From contig JAOPYG010000160.1 of NCBI GenBank assembly GCA_025964685.1, positions 1 through 37,390 on the forward strand: a stretch of 37,390 bases of DNA, given 5' to 3'. A program made the translations under genes and the position numbers. Numbering within the stretch: position 1 is the first letter of the stretch; every line of letters begins with the position of its first letter. Source of the DNA: Actinoallomurus sp. (GTDB lineage Bacteria > Actinomycetota > Actinomycetes > Streptosporangiales > Streptosporangiaceae). Below the pieces are notes generated by a model. It was not told the DNA's origin, searched no databases, and saw nothing but the letters and a program-made list of their open reading frames with translations. Shown piece after piece: positions 28,887 through 36,752 of the stretch.

Positions 28887-30092
28887 TTACGACTTCGTCT
28901 CGCCCGGCTCGCCACCGGTCGAGGCCTTCTCCTTACCGCCGTCCTCACGCTGGGACACGCCGGTGTCGTCGGCGTCCTCGGCGATCGTGGCCGACGCACC
29001 GCCGTTCGTCTCCGGCTCGGCGGGGGTGAGGGACTCGGCGTCCTTACCGGCCTCGTCGCGGCCTTCGGCCGCCTCTGCGTCCTCGGACCGTACGCCGTCG
29101 GTCTCCGGCTCGGCGGGCCGGGGCGGAGCGGGGTCCTCGTCGGCCTCCGGGGCTTCGTCGGTGTCCACCGCCGTGCCCTCCTCCGACTCCGGTGTGGCGG
29201 GCCCGTCCGTGGCCGGCGGCTCGTCCGCGGGTTCGTCTCCGGGCTCGGCGGCGGCCGCGCCGACCGCGCCCTCGGGGATCTCGGTCCGGCTGCGGTAGAG
29301 GTAGAGGTAGGTGACCGCGCCGAGGAAGACGATCAGCGAGGTCCAGTCGTTGAGGCGCAGGCCGAGGATGTGGTGGGCGGAGTCGACGCGCAGCCACTCG
29401 ATCCACGCGCGGCCGACCGTGTACGCCGCGACGTACAGGGCGAACGTGCGGCCCCAGGCGAGGCGGAAGCGCTTTTCCGCCCAGATGACCAGCAGTGCCA
29501 CGCCGACGCACCACAGCGATTCGTAGAGGAACGTCGGGTGATAGGTGCCGATGTCGGGGGTGGTCGGCGGGCGGTGCGCCGCGTCGATCTTGACGGCCCA
29601 CGGGAGCTTGGTGGGACGGCCGTACAGCTCCTGGTTGAACCAGTTGCCCCAGCGGCCGATCGCCTGCGCCAGCGCGATGCCGGGCGCGGCGGCGTCGGCG
29701 AAGGTCCGCAGGGAGATGCCGCGGCGGCGGCAGCCGAGATAGGCGCCGAGCGCGCCGGCGGCGATGGCCCCCCAGATGCCGAGGCCGCCCTTCCAGACCT
29801 CGAGGGCACCGACCGGGTCGCCGTTCTTACCGAAGTAGAGCTGGTAGTCGGTGATGACGTGGTAAAGACGCCCGCCGATCAGTCCGAACGGGACCGCCCA
29901 CACGGCGATGTCCACGACGGTGCCGGGGCTGCCGCCCCTGGCGACCCAGCGCCGCTCGCCGAGCCAGACGGCGACGATCACCCCGAGGATGATCATCAGG
30001 GCGTATCCGCGGAGAGGCAGGGGTCCGAGGTGGACGACCCCTTGCGAAGGGCTGGGGATGGAGGCGAGCGGCTGCTGCATGGGAAATGACAT
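28887..30092 (-). CDS. lgt: Prolipoprotein diacylglyceryl transferase with acidic C-terminal extension
   Basis: Membrane enzyme that transfers diacylglycerol from phosphatidylglycerol to the lipobox Cys of prolipoproteins, such as those encoded at 6378 and 10738. The first 275 residues are a full-length Lgt: PLRGYALMIILGVIVAVWLGERRW, GLIGGRLYHVITDYQLYF, the signature GRWGNWFNQELYGRPT with catalytic-site residues, YHPTFLYESLWCVGVALLV and RAWIEWLRVDSAH. A tail of about 120 residues follows, low in complexity and rich in Glu, Asp, Pro, Ala and Thr (EPGDEPADEPPATDGPATPE), likely disordered and cytoplasmic; such tails are known on actinobacterial Lgt, Mycobacterium included. It stands upstream of the VIT1-like gene and downstream of dsbA and trpA, as in Streptomyces and Mycobacterium. 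Confidence 0.96.
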   Translation of the reverse strand: MSFPMQQPLASIPSPSQGVVHLGPLPLRGYALMIILGVIVAVWLGERRWVARGGSPGTVVDIAVWAVPFGLIGGRLYHVITDYQLYFGKNGDPVGALEVWKGGLGIWGAIAAGALGAYLGCRRRGISLRTFADAAAPGIALAQAIGRWGNWFNQELYGRPTKLPWAVKIDAAHRPPTTPDIGTYHPTFLYESLWCVGVALLVIWAEKRFRLAWGRTFALYVAAYTVGRAWIEWLRVDSAHHILGLRLNDWTSLIVFLGAVTYLYLYRSRTEIPEGAVGAAAAEPGDEPADEPPATDGPATPESEEGTAVDTDEAPEADEDPAPPRPAEPETDGVRSEDAEAAEGRDEAGKDAESLTPAEPETNGGASATIAEDADDTGVSQREDGGKEKASTGGEPGETKS

Positions 30093-30138
30093 TACCGGCT
30101 GTGAGAGACGAGTCGATGACGATCAGGAGGCGAAGTGC

Positions 30139-30172
30139 CCGTCGTCTGCCGGTTCACACCGGCAGACGACGG
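30139..30172 (-). terminator. Strong hairpin between the DsbA-like gene and lgt
   Basis: A 14-bp perfect stem (core GTCGTCTGCCGG at 30141-30152 with its complement at 30159-30170, plus two outer pairs) and a TTCACA loop lie 27 bases past the stop at 30200. It probably ends the mauE-dsbA transcript and leaves lgt to its own promoter. Confidence 0.75.
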
Positions 30173-30199
30173 CGTTACTTCCGCTTCGTCACTTAATCG

Positions 30200-31030
30200 T
30201 CACTTCTTCGGCGTCGCCGACGGACTCGTGGCGGTGCTCGGAGGCGTGCTCGGCGCGCTCGTCGAGAGGGCTGCCGGCGGCGCGGCCAGGATGGCCTTCT
30301 CGAGGTTCTTCGCGTTGAGCAGGGTGCTGTTGAGGTCCAGCGACTGGCCGTTGAGGAAGACCGTCGGCGTGCCGGTCACCTTGCGAGCCTGTTCGGCGTA
30401 GTTCGTCATGCTGTCGATCTGGCTCTGCTTCTGGTTGCCGTTGACGCACTGCTCGAACTGCGGGGTGTCGAACCCGAGGTCCTTGGCCCAGCCGATCAGA
30501 TCCTTGTTCGAAAAGCCCTTGGAGCCCTCCGCCGGCTGGTGCTTGTAGATCGCGTCGTGGTACGGGATCCACTTGTCGGCCGGCGCGCACAGGGCCGCGT
30601 TCGCGGCACGCTGGGAGTTGCCCCGGATCGGGTCGGTCTGCTGCTTGAACAGCCAGAACGGGTAGTAGAGGACGTTGACCTTGCCCTCGGCGGCCAGCCT
30701 CTTGATCGTGCTCCCGCTGGAGTTCTCGAACTCATGGCAGATCGGGCACTGGAAGTCTTCGAAGAGCTCCAGCTTGGGGGCCTTCGCACCCGGCTTGGCG
30801 GCGAGGATCGCCCCGTCGGACTGACGGGTCGTGGGAGCGAGCGCCCCGGTGTAGGCGTTCGGGTCCTTCTTGTTCACGAAGTACACCGTGATGACCACGG
30901 CCAGCGCCACGATGACGAGCCCGCTCAGGCTGATCATGAGCCGGCGAGCCCGCTGCTGCTTTTGCGCCTGGCGCTTTCGTTCTTCCGCCAGCCGCTCGCG
31001 GGCCGACCGCTGTCGAGCGGCCTTACTCAT
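30200..31030 (-). CDS. Membrane-anchored DsbA-like thiol oxidoreductase
   Basis: 276-residue protein with a thioredoxin-fold DsbA domain (thioredoxin_4 type) facing outside. A strongly basic N-terminus (RERLAEERKRQAQKQQRARR) and one membrane helix at about 32-52 anchor it. The active site is CPIC (Cys95-Cys98) in ELFEDFQCPICHEFEN, and the cis-proline loop is KVTGTPTVFLNG. The Ser/Thr/Pro/Ala-rich end (about 40 residues) looks like a wall-spanning tail. The ATG at 31030 follows AGAGGAGAC. It lies 42 bp after the MauE-like gene, which likely reoxidises or reduces it. Cys pairs outside the membrane in nearby genes make an oxidative folding role plausible, though reductase activity cannot be excluded. 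Confidence 0.92.
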   Translation of the reverse strand: MSKAARQRSARERLAEERKRQAQKQQRARRLMISLSGLVIVALAVVITVYFVNKKDPNAYTGALAPTTRQSDGAILAAKPGAKAPKLELFEDFQCPICHEFENSSGSTIKRLAAEGKVNVLYYPFWLFKQQTDPIRGNSQRAANAALCAPADKWIPYHDAIYKHQPAEGSKGFSNKDLIGWAKDLGFDTPQFEQCVNGNQKQSQIDSMTNYAEQARKVTGTPTVFLNGQSLDLNSTLLNAKNLEKAILAAPPAALSTSAPSTPPSTATSPSATPKK

Positions 31031-31072
31031 CTGGTCTCCTCTGAGGATTCGTTCGTTGAAGGCGCGGGCGGG

Positions 31073-31585
31073 CTACAGCCCGAGCCACCGATCGAGCGCG
31101 AGCTTGCCGCGTGGGAACACCATGAGCCAGGCGGCCAGTACGAAGAAGCCGAGATCTCGGAAGATCTCCCTCAGATAGTGGGTCTGGCCCTTCGCGACCA
31201 GGCCCCCACCACCGAAGCAACCGCAGTCGATGGACAGCCCACGCGCCCACACCGAGATGATCCCGGCGATGAAGACGACGAACAGCAGGCCGACGGAGAT
31301 AGCCATGGCCCGTGTGGCGAAGCCGAGCAGGATCAGCGCGGCGAGTGCCATCTCCAGCACCGGCAGGCCGAACGCCACGGGCGCGACCATGCCCTGGGGC
31401 AGGATCCGGTAGGAGGACACCGCGACCTTCTGCAGCCCTTCCGCCTCACTGAACTTGGCGTAGCCCGCCATGCCGAGAATGACCGCGAGCGCGAGGCGTA
31501 CCACCAAGGTGATCCACTCCTGCTGCCGCAGCACAACACGCAGGATTCCGTCTCGGCCCCCGGCGGCCGCCATCTCTCCAGCCAC
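31073..31585 (-). CDS. MauE/DoxX-like membrane protein, likely DsbA partner
   Basis: About 170 residues with four membrane helices, of the MauE branch of the DoxX-like superfamily. MauE proteins act with thioredoxin-like partners in disulfide chemistry across the membrane. Seen: LVVRLALAVILGMAGYAKFSE (helix 1 with the family YAKF motif), PVAFGLPVLEMALAALILLG, and the cysteine pair Cys121-x-Cys123 in LSIDCGCFGGGG, typical of MauE. The GTG at 31585 was chosen for GAGGAA seven to eight bases upstream; the frame opens at an ATG at 31627, which lacks a ribosome site. The DsbA-like gene follows after 42 bp. Pairing of a CxC membrane protein with a CPIC thioredoxin suggests electron exchange between them. 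Confidence 0.87.
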   Translation of the reverse strand: MAGEMAAAGGRDGILRVVLRQQEWITLVVRLALAVILGMAGYAKFSEAEGLQKVAVSSYRILPQGMVAPVAFGLPVLEMALAALILLGFATRAMAISVGLLFVVFIAGIISVWARGLSIDCGCFGGGGLVAKGQTHYLREIFRDLGFFVLAAWLMVFPRGKLALDRWLGL

Positions 31586-31727
31586 AGTCGTTTCCTCACG
31601 GTTTCGCGATCTGGCGCGCGCCAGCATAGGCGGTGAACCATAAGACCGCCGTCAAGCGCGCGGGCACATCCTGTCACTTTCGTGCTCGCCATGAGTGACC
31701 GAGGGGGTGTCCTGTGAATCTTTGGCC

Positions 31728-31754
31728 CATCGCGGCGCGCCATGCGCCGCGATG
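31728..31754 (-). terminator. Hairpin after trpA
   Basis: An 11-bp perfect stem (CATCGCGGCGC at 31728-31738 and its complement at 31744-31754) with loop GCCAT lies 13 bases past the trpA stop. It probably closes the trpCBA transcript. Confidence 0.7.
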
Positions 31755-31767
31755 TCCGGGGTGTCCC

Positions 31768-32583
31768 CTAGCGCCGGACGCCCGCGGCGAGCTCCTCGGT
31801 GAGCCGCCGTATGGAGGCCAGCCCCTCGTCCGGCGACCGCGCGTCGAGCAGCCGGCGGATGAACGCCGAGCCGACGATCACGCCGTCGGCGAAGGCCGCG
31901 ACCTCGGCCGCCTGCACGCCGTTGCCGACGCCGAGCCCGAGGCCGACGGGAAGCCGCGCCCCCACGGGCATCGCCTTGCGCGTGCGCTCGACCAGGTTGG
32001 CCGCGCCCGTGTCGACCGCGGAACGGGCCCCGGTGACGCCCATCAGAGACGCCGCGTAGACGAACCCGCGGCAGACCTCGGTGATGGCGGCGAGGCGCTC
32101 GTCGGTGGAGCTGAGCGCGACGAGGAAGATCCGGTCGAGGTCGTGCTCGTCGGCGGCGGCCAGCCAGTCGCCGCCCTCCTCCGGCGTGAGGTCGGGCGTG
32201 ATCAGCCCGGAGCCGCCGGCCGAGGCAAGGTCGCGGGCGAACGCGTCGACGCCGTACCGGTCGACCGGGTTCCAGTAGGTCATCACGAGGGTCGGCACGC
32301 CGGTGGCGGCGATCGCCTCGACGGTGCGGAAGACGCCGGCGACGCGGGCGCCGCCGACGAGGGCCTGGTGCACGGCGTCCTGGATGGTCGGGCCGTCCAT
32401 CAGCGGATCGGTGTACGGCAGGCCGACCTCGATGACGTCACAGCCGGCCTCGACCATCACCTTGGCCGCCGCGATCGACCCCTCGTACGTTGGGAACCCG
32501 GCCGGCAGGTAGCCGACGAGGGTGCCACGGCCTTCGGCGCCGGCCTTCTCGAACGCCGTCGCGACGCTGCGTCCCGCGGTCAC
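31768..32583 (-). CDS. trpA: Tryptophan synthase alpha subunit
   Basis: 271-residue TIM-barrel subunit that cleaves indole-3-glycerol phosphate to indole and glyceraldehyde 3-phosphate, handing indole to TrpB. Catalytic Glu and Asp are in [16 protein letters not shown], the substrate loop in [14 protein letters not shown], and the phosphate site in [10 protein letters not shown] and GVIVGSAFI. The GTG at 32583 overlaps the trpB stop in a GTGA arrangement, so the subunits are translationally coupled; upstream in-frame codons lie within trpB. It is the last trp gene and is followed by a strong hairpin. All residues expected of an active enzyme appear present. Confidence 0.97.
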   Translation of the reverse strand: MTAGRSVATAFEKAGAEGRGTLVGYLPAGFPTYEGSIAAAKVMVEAGCDVIEVGLPYTDPLMDGPTIQDAVHQALVGGARVAGVFRTVEAIAATGVPTLVMTYWNPVDRYGVDAFARDLASAGGSGLITPDLTPEEGGDWLAAADEHDLDRIFLVALSSTDERLAAITEVCRGFVYAASLMGVTGARSAVDTGAANLVERTRKAMPVGARLPVGLGLGVGNGVQAAEVAAFADGVIVGSAFIRRLLDARSPDEGLASIRRLTEELAAGVRR

Positions 32584-33827
32584 TTGCTGCTCCCGTCCTC
32601 GTCGACGAGCCCGAACCACTCAGCGGCCGTGTGCATGTCCTTGTCGCCGCGGCCGGACAGGCAGACCACGACGGTGGGTCGCTCGTCGGCGCCGGCGGCC
32701 AGCTCGGGGCCGATCCGCAGGGTGCCGGCGAGCGCGTGCGCCGACTCGATGGCCGGGATGATCCCCTCCGTACGGCACAGCAGCGCGAAGGCCTCCATCG
32801 CCTCGGCGTCGGTGACGGCCTGGTAGATGGCCCGGCCGCTGTCGCGCAGCCAGGAGTGCTCCGGGCCGACGCCTGGATAGTCCAGCCCGGCCGAGACCGA
32901 GTGCGTGTCGAGGGTCTGGCCGTCCTCGTCCTGCAGCAGGTAGGTGCGCATGCCGTGGATGACGCCGACGGACCCGCCGGCGAGCGTGGCCGCGTGCCGT
33001 CCGCTGTCCAGGCCGTCACCGCCGGCCTCGAAGCCGTAGAGGCGTACGCCCTCGTCGGGGACGAAGGCGTGGAACGCGCCGATGGCGTTGGAGCCGCCGC
33101 CCACGCACGCGATGACCGCGTCGGGCAGCCGCCCGGTCAGCTCGATGACCTGGCGGCGCGCCTCCACGCCGATGATCCGCTGGAAGTCGCGGACCATCAT
33201 CGGGAACGGGTGCGGGCCCATCGTCGAGCCGATGCAGTAGTGCGTGTGGTCCACGCTGGCCACCCAGTCGCGGAACGCCTCGTTGCAGGCGTCCTTGAGG
33301 GTGCGGCTGCCGGTCTTGACCGGGATGACCTCGGCGCCGAGCATCCGCATGCGGGCGACGTTGAGCGCCTGGCGTACGGTGTCGACCTCGCCCATGTAGA
33401 CCGTGCAGTCGAGGCCGAGCAGCGCCGCGGCGGTCGCGGTCGCGACGCCGTGCTGGCCGGCCCCGGTCTCGGCGATGACCCGGGTCTTGCCCATCCGCTT
33501 GGTGAGCAGCGCCTGGCCCAGCACGTTATTGATCTTGTGGGAGCCGGTGTGGTTGAGGTCCTCGCGCTTGAGCAGGACCCGTACGCCCGCCTTCTCGCCG
33601 AACCGCTTCGCCTCGGTGAGCAGGCTCGGCCGGCCGGCGTAGGTGGCGAGGAGGTGGTCGAGCTCGCCGCGGAAGCCTTCGTCGCGCATGGCCTCGGCGT
33701 GGGCGATGGTCAGCTCGTCGAGCGCGGCCATGAGCGCCTCGGGGGCGAACCGCCCGCCGAAACGGCCGAAGTGGCCGGAGGCATCGGGAACAGCGTCAGT
33801 AACGCCGTGAACGGCATCGGTGGTCAT
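32580..33827 (-). CDS. trpB: Tryptophan synthase beta subunit
   Basis: 415-residue PLP enzyme that joins indole and serine to make tryptophan. [20 protein letters not shown] opens the domain; the Schiff-base Lys is in [35 protein letters not shown] covers the catalytic Glu region; the PLP phosphate loop is [25 protein letters not shown] is the monovalent-cation and communication region. The N-terminal 18 residues ([17 protein letters not shown]) form a short extension. The ATG at 33827 has AGGACA eight bases upstream. It overlaps trpA by 4 bp and lies 66 bp after the mini-ORF and hairpin that follow trpC. Confidence 0.97.
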   Translation of the reverse strand: MTTDAVHGVTDAVPDASGHFGRFGGRFAPEALMAALDELTIAHAEAMRDEGFRGELDHLLATYAGRPSLLTEAKRFGEKAGVRVLLKREDLNHTGSHKINNVLGQALLTKRMGKTRVIAETGAGQHGVATATAAALLGLDCTVYMGEVDTVRQALNVARMRMLGAEVIPVKTGSRTLKDACNEAFRDWVASVDHTHYCIGSTMGPHPFPMMVRDFQRIIGVEARRQVIELTGRLPDAVIACVGGGSNAIGAFHAFVPDEGVRLYGFEAGGDGLDSGRHAATLAGGSVGVIHGMRTYLLQDEDGQTLDTHSVSAGLDYPGVGPEHSWLRDSGRAIYQAVTDAEAMEAFALLCRTEGIIPAIESAHALAGTLRIGPELAAGADERPTVVVCLSGRGDKDMHTAAEWFGLVDEDGSSK

Positions 33828-33871
33828 GAAGTGTCCTGTCGCGTGTAGCGCGCATGTCGCGTCGTGCGGAG

Positions 33872-33905
33872 AAAAGGGCTATCCGGTCTGCTGTCAGGCG
33901 GATAG
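33872..33905 (-). terminator. Terminator-like hairpin between trpC and trpB (possible attenuator)
   Basis: On the minus strand CTATCCG (33905-33899) pairs with CGGATAG (33885-33879) around a 13-base loop, followed at once by CCCTTTTC. This is the only hairpin-plus-T-run inside the trp operon. It overlaps the end of the mini-ORF at 33894-33935. Confidence 0.5.
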
Positions 33906-33935
33906 ACGCCATCGTTCGCGCAGGCTCATGGACAT
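33894..33935 (-). CDS. 13-codon mini-ORF with one Trp, possible leader peptide
   Basis: The frame encodes MSMSLRERWRLSA and starts 3 bases after the trpC stop, or from its third codon (ATG at 33929). GTAGGG upstream could serve as a ribosome site. The single Trp codon (33911-33909) lies three bases before the left arm of the hairpin at 33872-33905, so a ribosome paused there would cover that arm. Streptomyces has a small gene, trpM, in this trpC-trpB gap, but this peptide is far shorter and I cannot show homology. Translation is unproven. Confidence 0.3.
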   Translation of the reverse strand: MSMSLRERWRLSA

Positions 33936-33938
33936 ACC

Positions 33939-34745
33939 CTACTTGCCCTGCCGCAACGCCGGGTGAGTTCCGGCGGCGACGAGATCGGCGACCGCCGACC
34001 GCGGGTCCTTCCCCGTCACGAGGCTCTCCCCGACGAGGACGGCATCGGCTCCGGAGGCGGCGTAGGCCAGCAGGTCGTGCGGCCCCCGCACTCCCGACTC
34101 AGCGATCTTGACGACGTTGGAGGGGATCTCCGGCGCGATGCGCGCGAACGTGCTCCGGTCCACCTCGAGCGTCGCCAGGTCACGGGCGTTGACACCGATC
34201 ACCCGGGCACCCGCGTCGAGGGCCCTGGTGAGCTCCTCTTCGGTGTGCACCTCGACGAGCGGCGTCAGGCCGATCGACTCCGCCCGCTCGATCAGCGAGA
34301 TCAGCGCCTGCTGCTCCAGCGCCGCGACGATGAGCAGCGCCAGATCCGCGCCGTACGCGCGTGCCTCCCACAGCTGGTAGGAGGTGACGATGAAGTCCTT
34401 GCGCAGCACCGGGATGTCCACCCGGTTGCGCACCTGGGCGAGGTCGTCGATGTCACCGCCGAAGCGCCGCTTCTCGGTGAGCACGCTGATGACAGCGGCA
34501 CCGCCGGACTCGTAGTCGGCGGCGAGAGCCGCCGGATCGGCGATCGCGGCGAGCGCGCCCTTGGACGGGCTGCTGCGCTTGACCTCGGCGATCACGGAGA
34601 CGCCCTGCCCGCGGAGCGCACCGAACCCGTCGAGCGGGGAAGGTGCGTGCACCGCCATTTCCTTCAGCGCGTCGAGCGAGACCGCCTGCTGGCGCTCCGC
34701 GAGGTCGGCGCGCACCCCGTCGAGGATCTCGTCGAGAACGGTCAC
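33939..34745 (-). CDS. trpC: Indole-3-glycerol phosphate synthase
   Basis: 268-residue TIM-barrel enzyme that closes the indole ring from CdRP in tryptophan synthesis. Catalytic and substrate residues are in [13 protein letters not shown] (Lys and the Ser-Pro motif), [12 protein letters not shown] (Lys), [23 protein letters not shown] (catalytic Lys and binding residues), [12 protein letters not shown] (Glu), [15 protein letters not shown] (Asn) and [11 protein letters not shown], with phosphate loop [11 protein letters not shown]. The GTG at 34745 has GAGGAGG about five bases upstream and overlaps the stop of a 20-codon upstream frame. It is the first trp gene in this cluster; trpE and trpD are not in the window. 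Confidence 0.97.
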   Translation of the reverse strand: MTVLDEILDGVRADLAERQQAVSLDALKEMAVHAPSPLDGFGALRGQGVSVIAEVKRSSPSKGALAAIADPAALAADYESGGAAVISVLTEKRRFGGDIDDLAQVRNRVDIPVLRKDFIVTSYQLWEARAYGADLALLIVAALEQQALISLIERAESIGLTPLVEVHTEEELTRALDAGARVIGVNARDLATLEVDRSTFARIAPEIPSNVVKIAESGVRGPHDLLAYAASGADAVLVGESLVTGKDPRSAVADLVAAGTHPALRQGK

Positions 34746-34804
34746 CTGGCCTCCTCGCCAACACGTGAGCGGGGCCGAATGGCCCTTCGGTCCGCTCCGC
34801 TCAC
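34742..34804 (-). promoter_or_regulatory. trpC leader: nested hairpin and a 20-codon upstream frame
   Basis: Arms 34765-34772 (GTGAGCGG) and 34797-34804 pair over 8 bp, with an inner 5-bp stem (CCGAA 34775-34779, TTCGG 34786-34790). A frame from GTG at 34804 to TGA at 34742 (20 codons, six Arg, no Trp) ends in a GTGA overlap with trpC. It looks like a structured, translated leader coupled to trpC. Without Trp codons, classical Trp attenuation is not supported. A TACGAT box lies further upstream; the promoter is not settled. Confidence 0.35.
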
Positions 34805-34887
34805 CGTGATCGATCCCCCTGTGTTCGTGACGTCGTGTCTCCCGATCGTAGCCCGGCCGGACCGCCGTCCCTGCCCCGGGTGCGGAC

Positions 34888-35307
34888 TCAGGGGGCCAGA
34901 GCGTGCCCCACGGGCAGGTTGCGCAGCACCCAGAAAAGCATGCTGACCACGGAGAAGACGGTGATCGCCCAGGGTCTCAGAAGAGTGGCCTGCATCGGCC
35001 GCCCACGCCGCGCGGCGATCGCCCACTGGACCCACAGGTAGGCGAGGAACGGGAGCGTGACGAAGGCGAGCGCGTTACGGCCGAACGCCTCGGCCACGTG
35101 CCCGTGGGCCAGGGCGTGGACCATGCGCAGCGAACCGCAGCCGGGGCAGTAGCAGCCGGTGATGGCCAGGAAGGGACAGGTCGGGTAGTGACCGGGGTGG
35201 TCGGGGTCGATGAGGGCGACGTACGCGACGGCGCCCACGACCGCGGCCAGCACGCCGTACGGCGCCCGCCGACCACGAGTCCCCCTCCACGCACGCACGG
35301 TCGTCAC
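34888..35307 (-). CDS. DUF2752 membrane protein
   Basis: 139-residue inner-membrane protein of unknown function with the DUF2752 pattern. Three to four membrane segments are seen: [52 protein letters not shown]. The family hallmark is the cysteine-rich loop [26 protein letters not shown], which has a CxxC motif and could bind a metal or form a redox pair. The GTG at 35307 has TAACCT six bases upstream and no useful ribosome site, suggesting a leaderless mRNA. It sits between the response regulator and trpC on the same strand, an insertion relative to M. tuberculosis, in which the Trp-associated membrane protein adjoins trpC. Confidence 0.88.
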   Translation of the reverse strand: MTTVRAWRGTRGRRAPYGVLAAVVGAVAYVALIDPDHPGHYPTCPFLAITGCYCPGCGSLRMVHALAHGHVAEAFGRNALAFVTLPFLAYLWVQWAIAARRGRPMQATLLRPWAITVFSVVSMLFWVLRNLPVGHALAP

Positions 35308-35437
35308 GCCCCCAGGTTAGGGCGCCGAACCCGCTCGTGGGCGAGGAACCGCCCGGGATCGACGGCAGGGGCGGAGCTCGGCGTCGGGGCCGGAACCGGC
35401 CATTGAAACGGTCCGCAACACCGCATGACCGGTGCTC

Positions 35438-35468
35438 GGCCGGGCCACACCGAACGCGCCACCCGGCC
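35438..35468 (-). terminator. Possible hairpin after the response regulator gene
   Basis: GGCCGGG (35438-35444) and CCCGGCC (35462-35468) pair over 7 bp around a 17-base loop, 9 bases past the stop at 35478. The long loop and lack of T-run make it weak. Confidence 0.3.
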
Positions 35469-35477
35469 CCGGGGGCA

Positions 35478-36143
35478 TCAGGGATCGGCGGCGTAGCCGA
35501 TGCCGCGTACGGTGCGCAGCGGGCTCAGGGCGCCGAGTTTGGCGCGCAGTTGCGCGATGTGGACGTCGACCGTGCGCGTGCCCGCCGATTCCGCCGAGCC
35601 CCATACCGCCGCGAGGAGTTGTTCGCGGGTGAACACCCGGCCCGGGCGGCCCATGAGGAAGGCGAGCAGGTCGAACTCCGTGGCCGTGAGCGACTTGGCC
35701 GTACCCGCCGCCGTGACCGTGCGCGTGGCGGTGTCCAGGATGACCTCACCGGCCCGCAGGACGTCCTCCTGGGCGAGTTCGGGCTCGTGGCCGCGCAGGG
35801 CGCGGGCGACCATGGCCACGAGGACACGCGGGCTGAACGGCCGGGACACCGCGTACGTGCCCGGGCCGGGTTCGCCGTCCGGGGTGACGCACACGATCGG
35901 GGTGGCGCCCACCGCCCCCGCGACCTCTTCGCTGACGCCCGCGGTCAGGTCGAGGACGACCACGTCCGGTTTCAGGCGTCGGACCGCCGGCGCCGCCTCG
36001 GCCGGGTCGGTGACCAGGTGCACGTCGAAGCCCTCGCGGGACAGGTACAGCCCCGCGAGGTCGGCGACCGCGGGGTCATGGTCCACGACCAGCACCATGC
36101 CGCCCCGCTCGGCCTCGGTCACCTCGGGCACATCCGCAGCCAT
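35478..36143 (-). CDS. Atypical OmpR-type response regulator (orphan)
   Basis: 221-residue winged-helix response regulator. The receiver (residues 15-115) keeps the phosphoacceptor-position Asp65 in VVVLDLTAG and Thr87, but the usual Lys of the KPF motif is Arg101 (SRPFSP), the acidic pair is D21-H22 rather than two acids, and the helix-4 region is shortened. The C-terminal OmpR/PhoB DNA-binding domain is intact: LTATEFDLLAFLMGRPGRVFTREQLL, RTVDVHIAQLRAKLG, RTVRGIGYA. The ATG at 36143 has AGGAGGG six bases upstream. No histidine kinase gene is nearby. It probably acts without normal phosphorylation or with a distant partner; its place in the hisI-trp interval makes local regulation conceivable but unproven. 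Confidence 0.9.
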   Translation of the reverse strand: MAADVPEVTEAERGGMVLVVDHDPAVADLAGLYLSREGFDVHLVTDPAEAAPAVRRLKPDVVVLDLTAGVSEEVAGAVGATPIVCVTPDGEPGPGTYAVSRPFSPRVLVAMVARALRGHEPELAQEDVLRAGEVILDTATRTVTAAGTAKSLTATEFDLLAFLMGRPGRVFTREQLLAAVWGSAESAGTRTVDVHIAQLRAKLGALSPLRTVRGIGYAADP

Positions 36144-36182
36144 GTCGGCCCTCCTGTCCGGGCATCGGGCGCCATGGCGGCG

Positions 36183-36752
36183 TTAGGTGGGGTCGTCGCC
36201 GCGGTCGAGCGCCTTCCACATCGAGGCCGGGTCGTCGCCGGCCGGCGGCGGCGCGGCACCCGGGCGATCGTACCGGGCCGACATACCGGGCCAGCGGCGT
36301 CCGCGTACGACGGTGAGCAGACCGGCCGCGGCCAGCAGCACGCCGCCCGCCAGTGACAAGATCCACCAGGCGTTGACGTGCACGACGAGGTCACCGCCCA
36401 GCCGGGCCAGGTTGCTCTTGTCCCCCGCGACCGAGACGACGTGCGTGCGGCGTACGGCGGCCGGTGACGCGATCGCGACGATCACTCCGAAGGCGGTGAG
36501 CACGGCTCCGATGGCGACGCGCGCCCATCCGCGGGTGGCGAGGAGCGCGGCGATGCCGGCGAGCCCCGCCCAGCCCAAAGCGCCGATGACGCCGCTTAGG
36601 GACCTGCCGGTGAGATGCTGGTTCAGCGTGCCGAGGCCGGTGCCGGCGTGTTCGGCGACGGCGGCCCAGGTGCGCCCGGCGAAGCCGGCGACGATGGCCG
36701 CGCCCACCCCGCCGAGCAACGCGGCGGCGGCGAGCTCGCGGCGGCTCGTCAC
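36183..36752 (-). CDS. Trp biosynthesis-associated membrane protein (TIGR02234 family)
   Basis: 189-residue membrane protein of the actinobacterial family found in trp operons, of unknown biochemical role. Four helices are seen: [60 protein letters not shown], and [21 protein letters not shown] after the family pattern [10 protein letters not shown] Pro-rich tail ends with [13 protein letters not shown], also typical. The GTG at 36752 overlaps the hisI stop as GTGA, giving tight coupling to hisI. In most relatives trpE stands between hisI and this gene; here it does not. The frame is open further upstream, but those codons lie inside hisI in another frame. Confidence 0.9.
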   Translation of the reverse strand: MTSRRELAAAALLGGVGAAIVAGFAGRTWAAVAEHAGTGLGTLNQHLTGRSLSGVIGALGWAGLAGIAALLATRGWARVAIGAVLTAFGVIVAIASPAAVRRTHVVSVAGDKSNLARLGGDLVVHVNAWWILSLAGGVLLAAAGLLTVVRGRRWPGMSARYDRPGAAPPPAGDDPASMWKALDRGDDPT

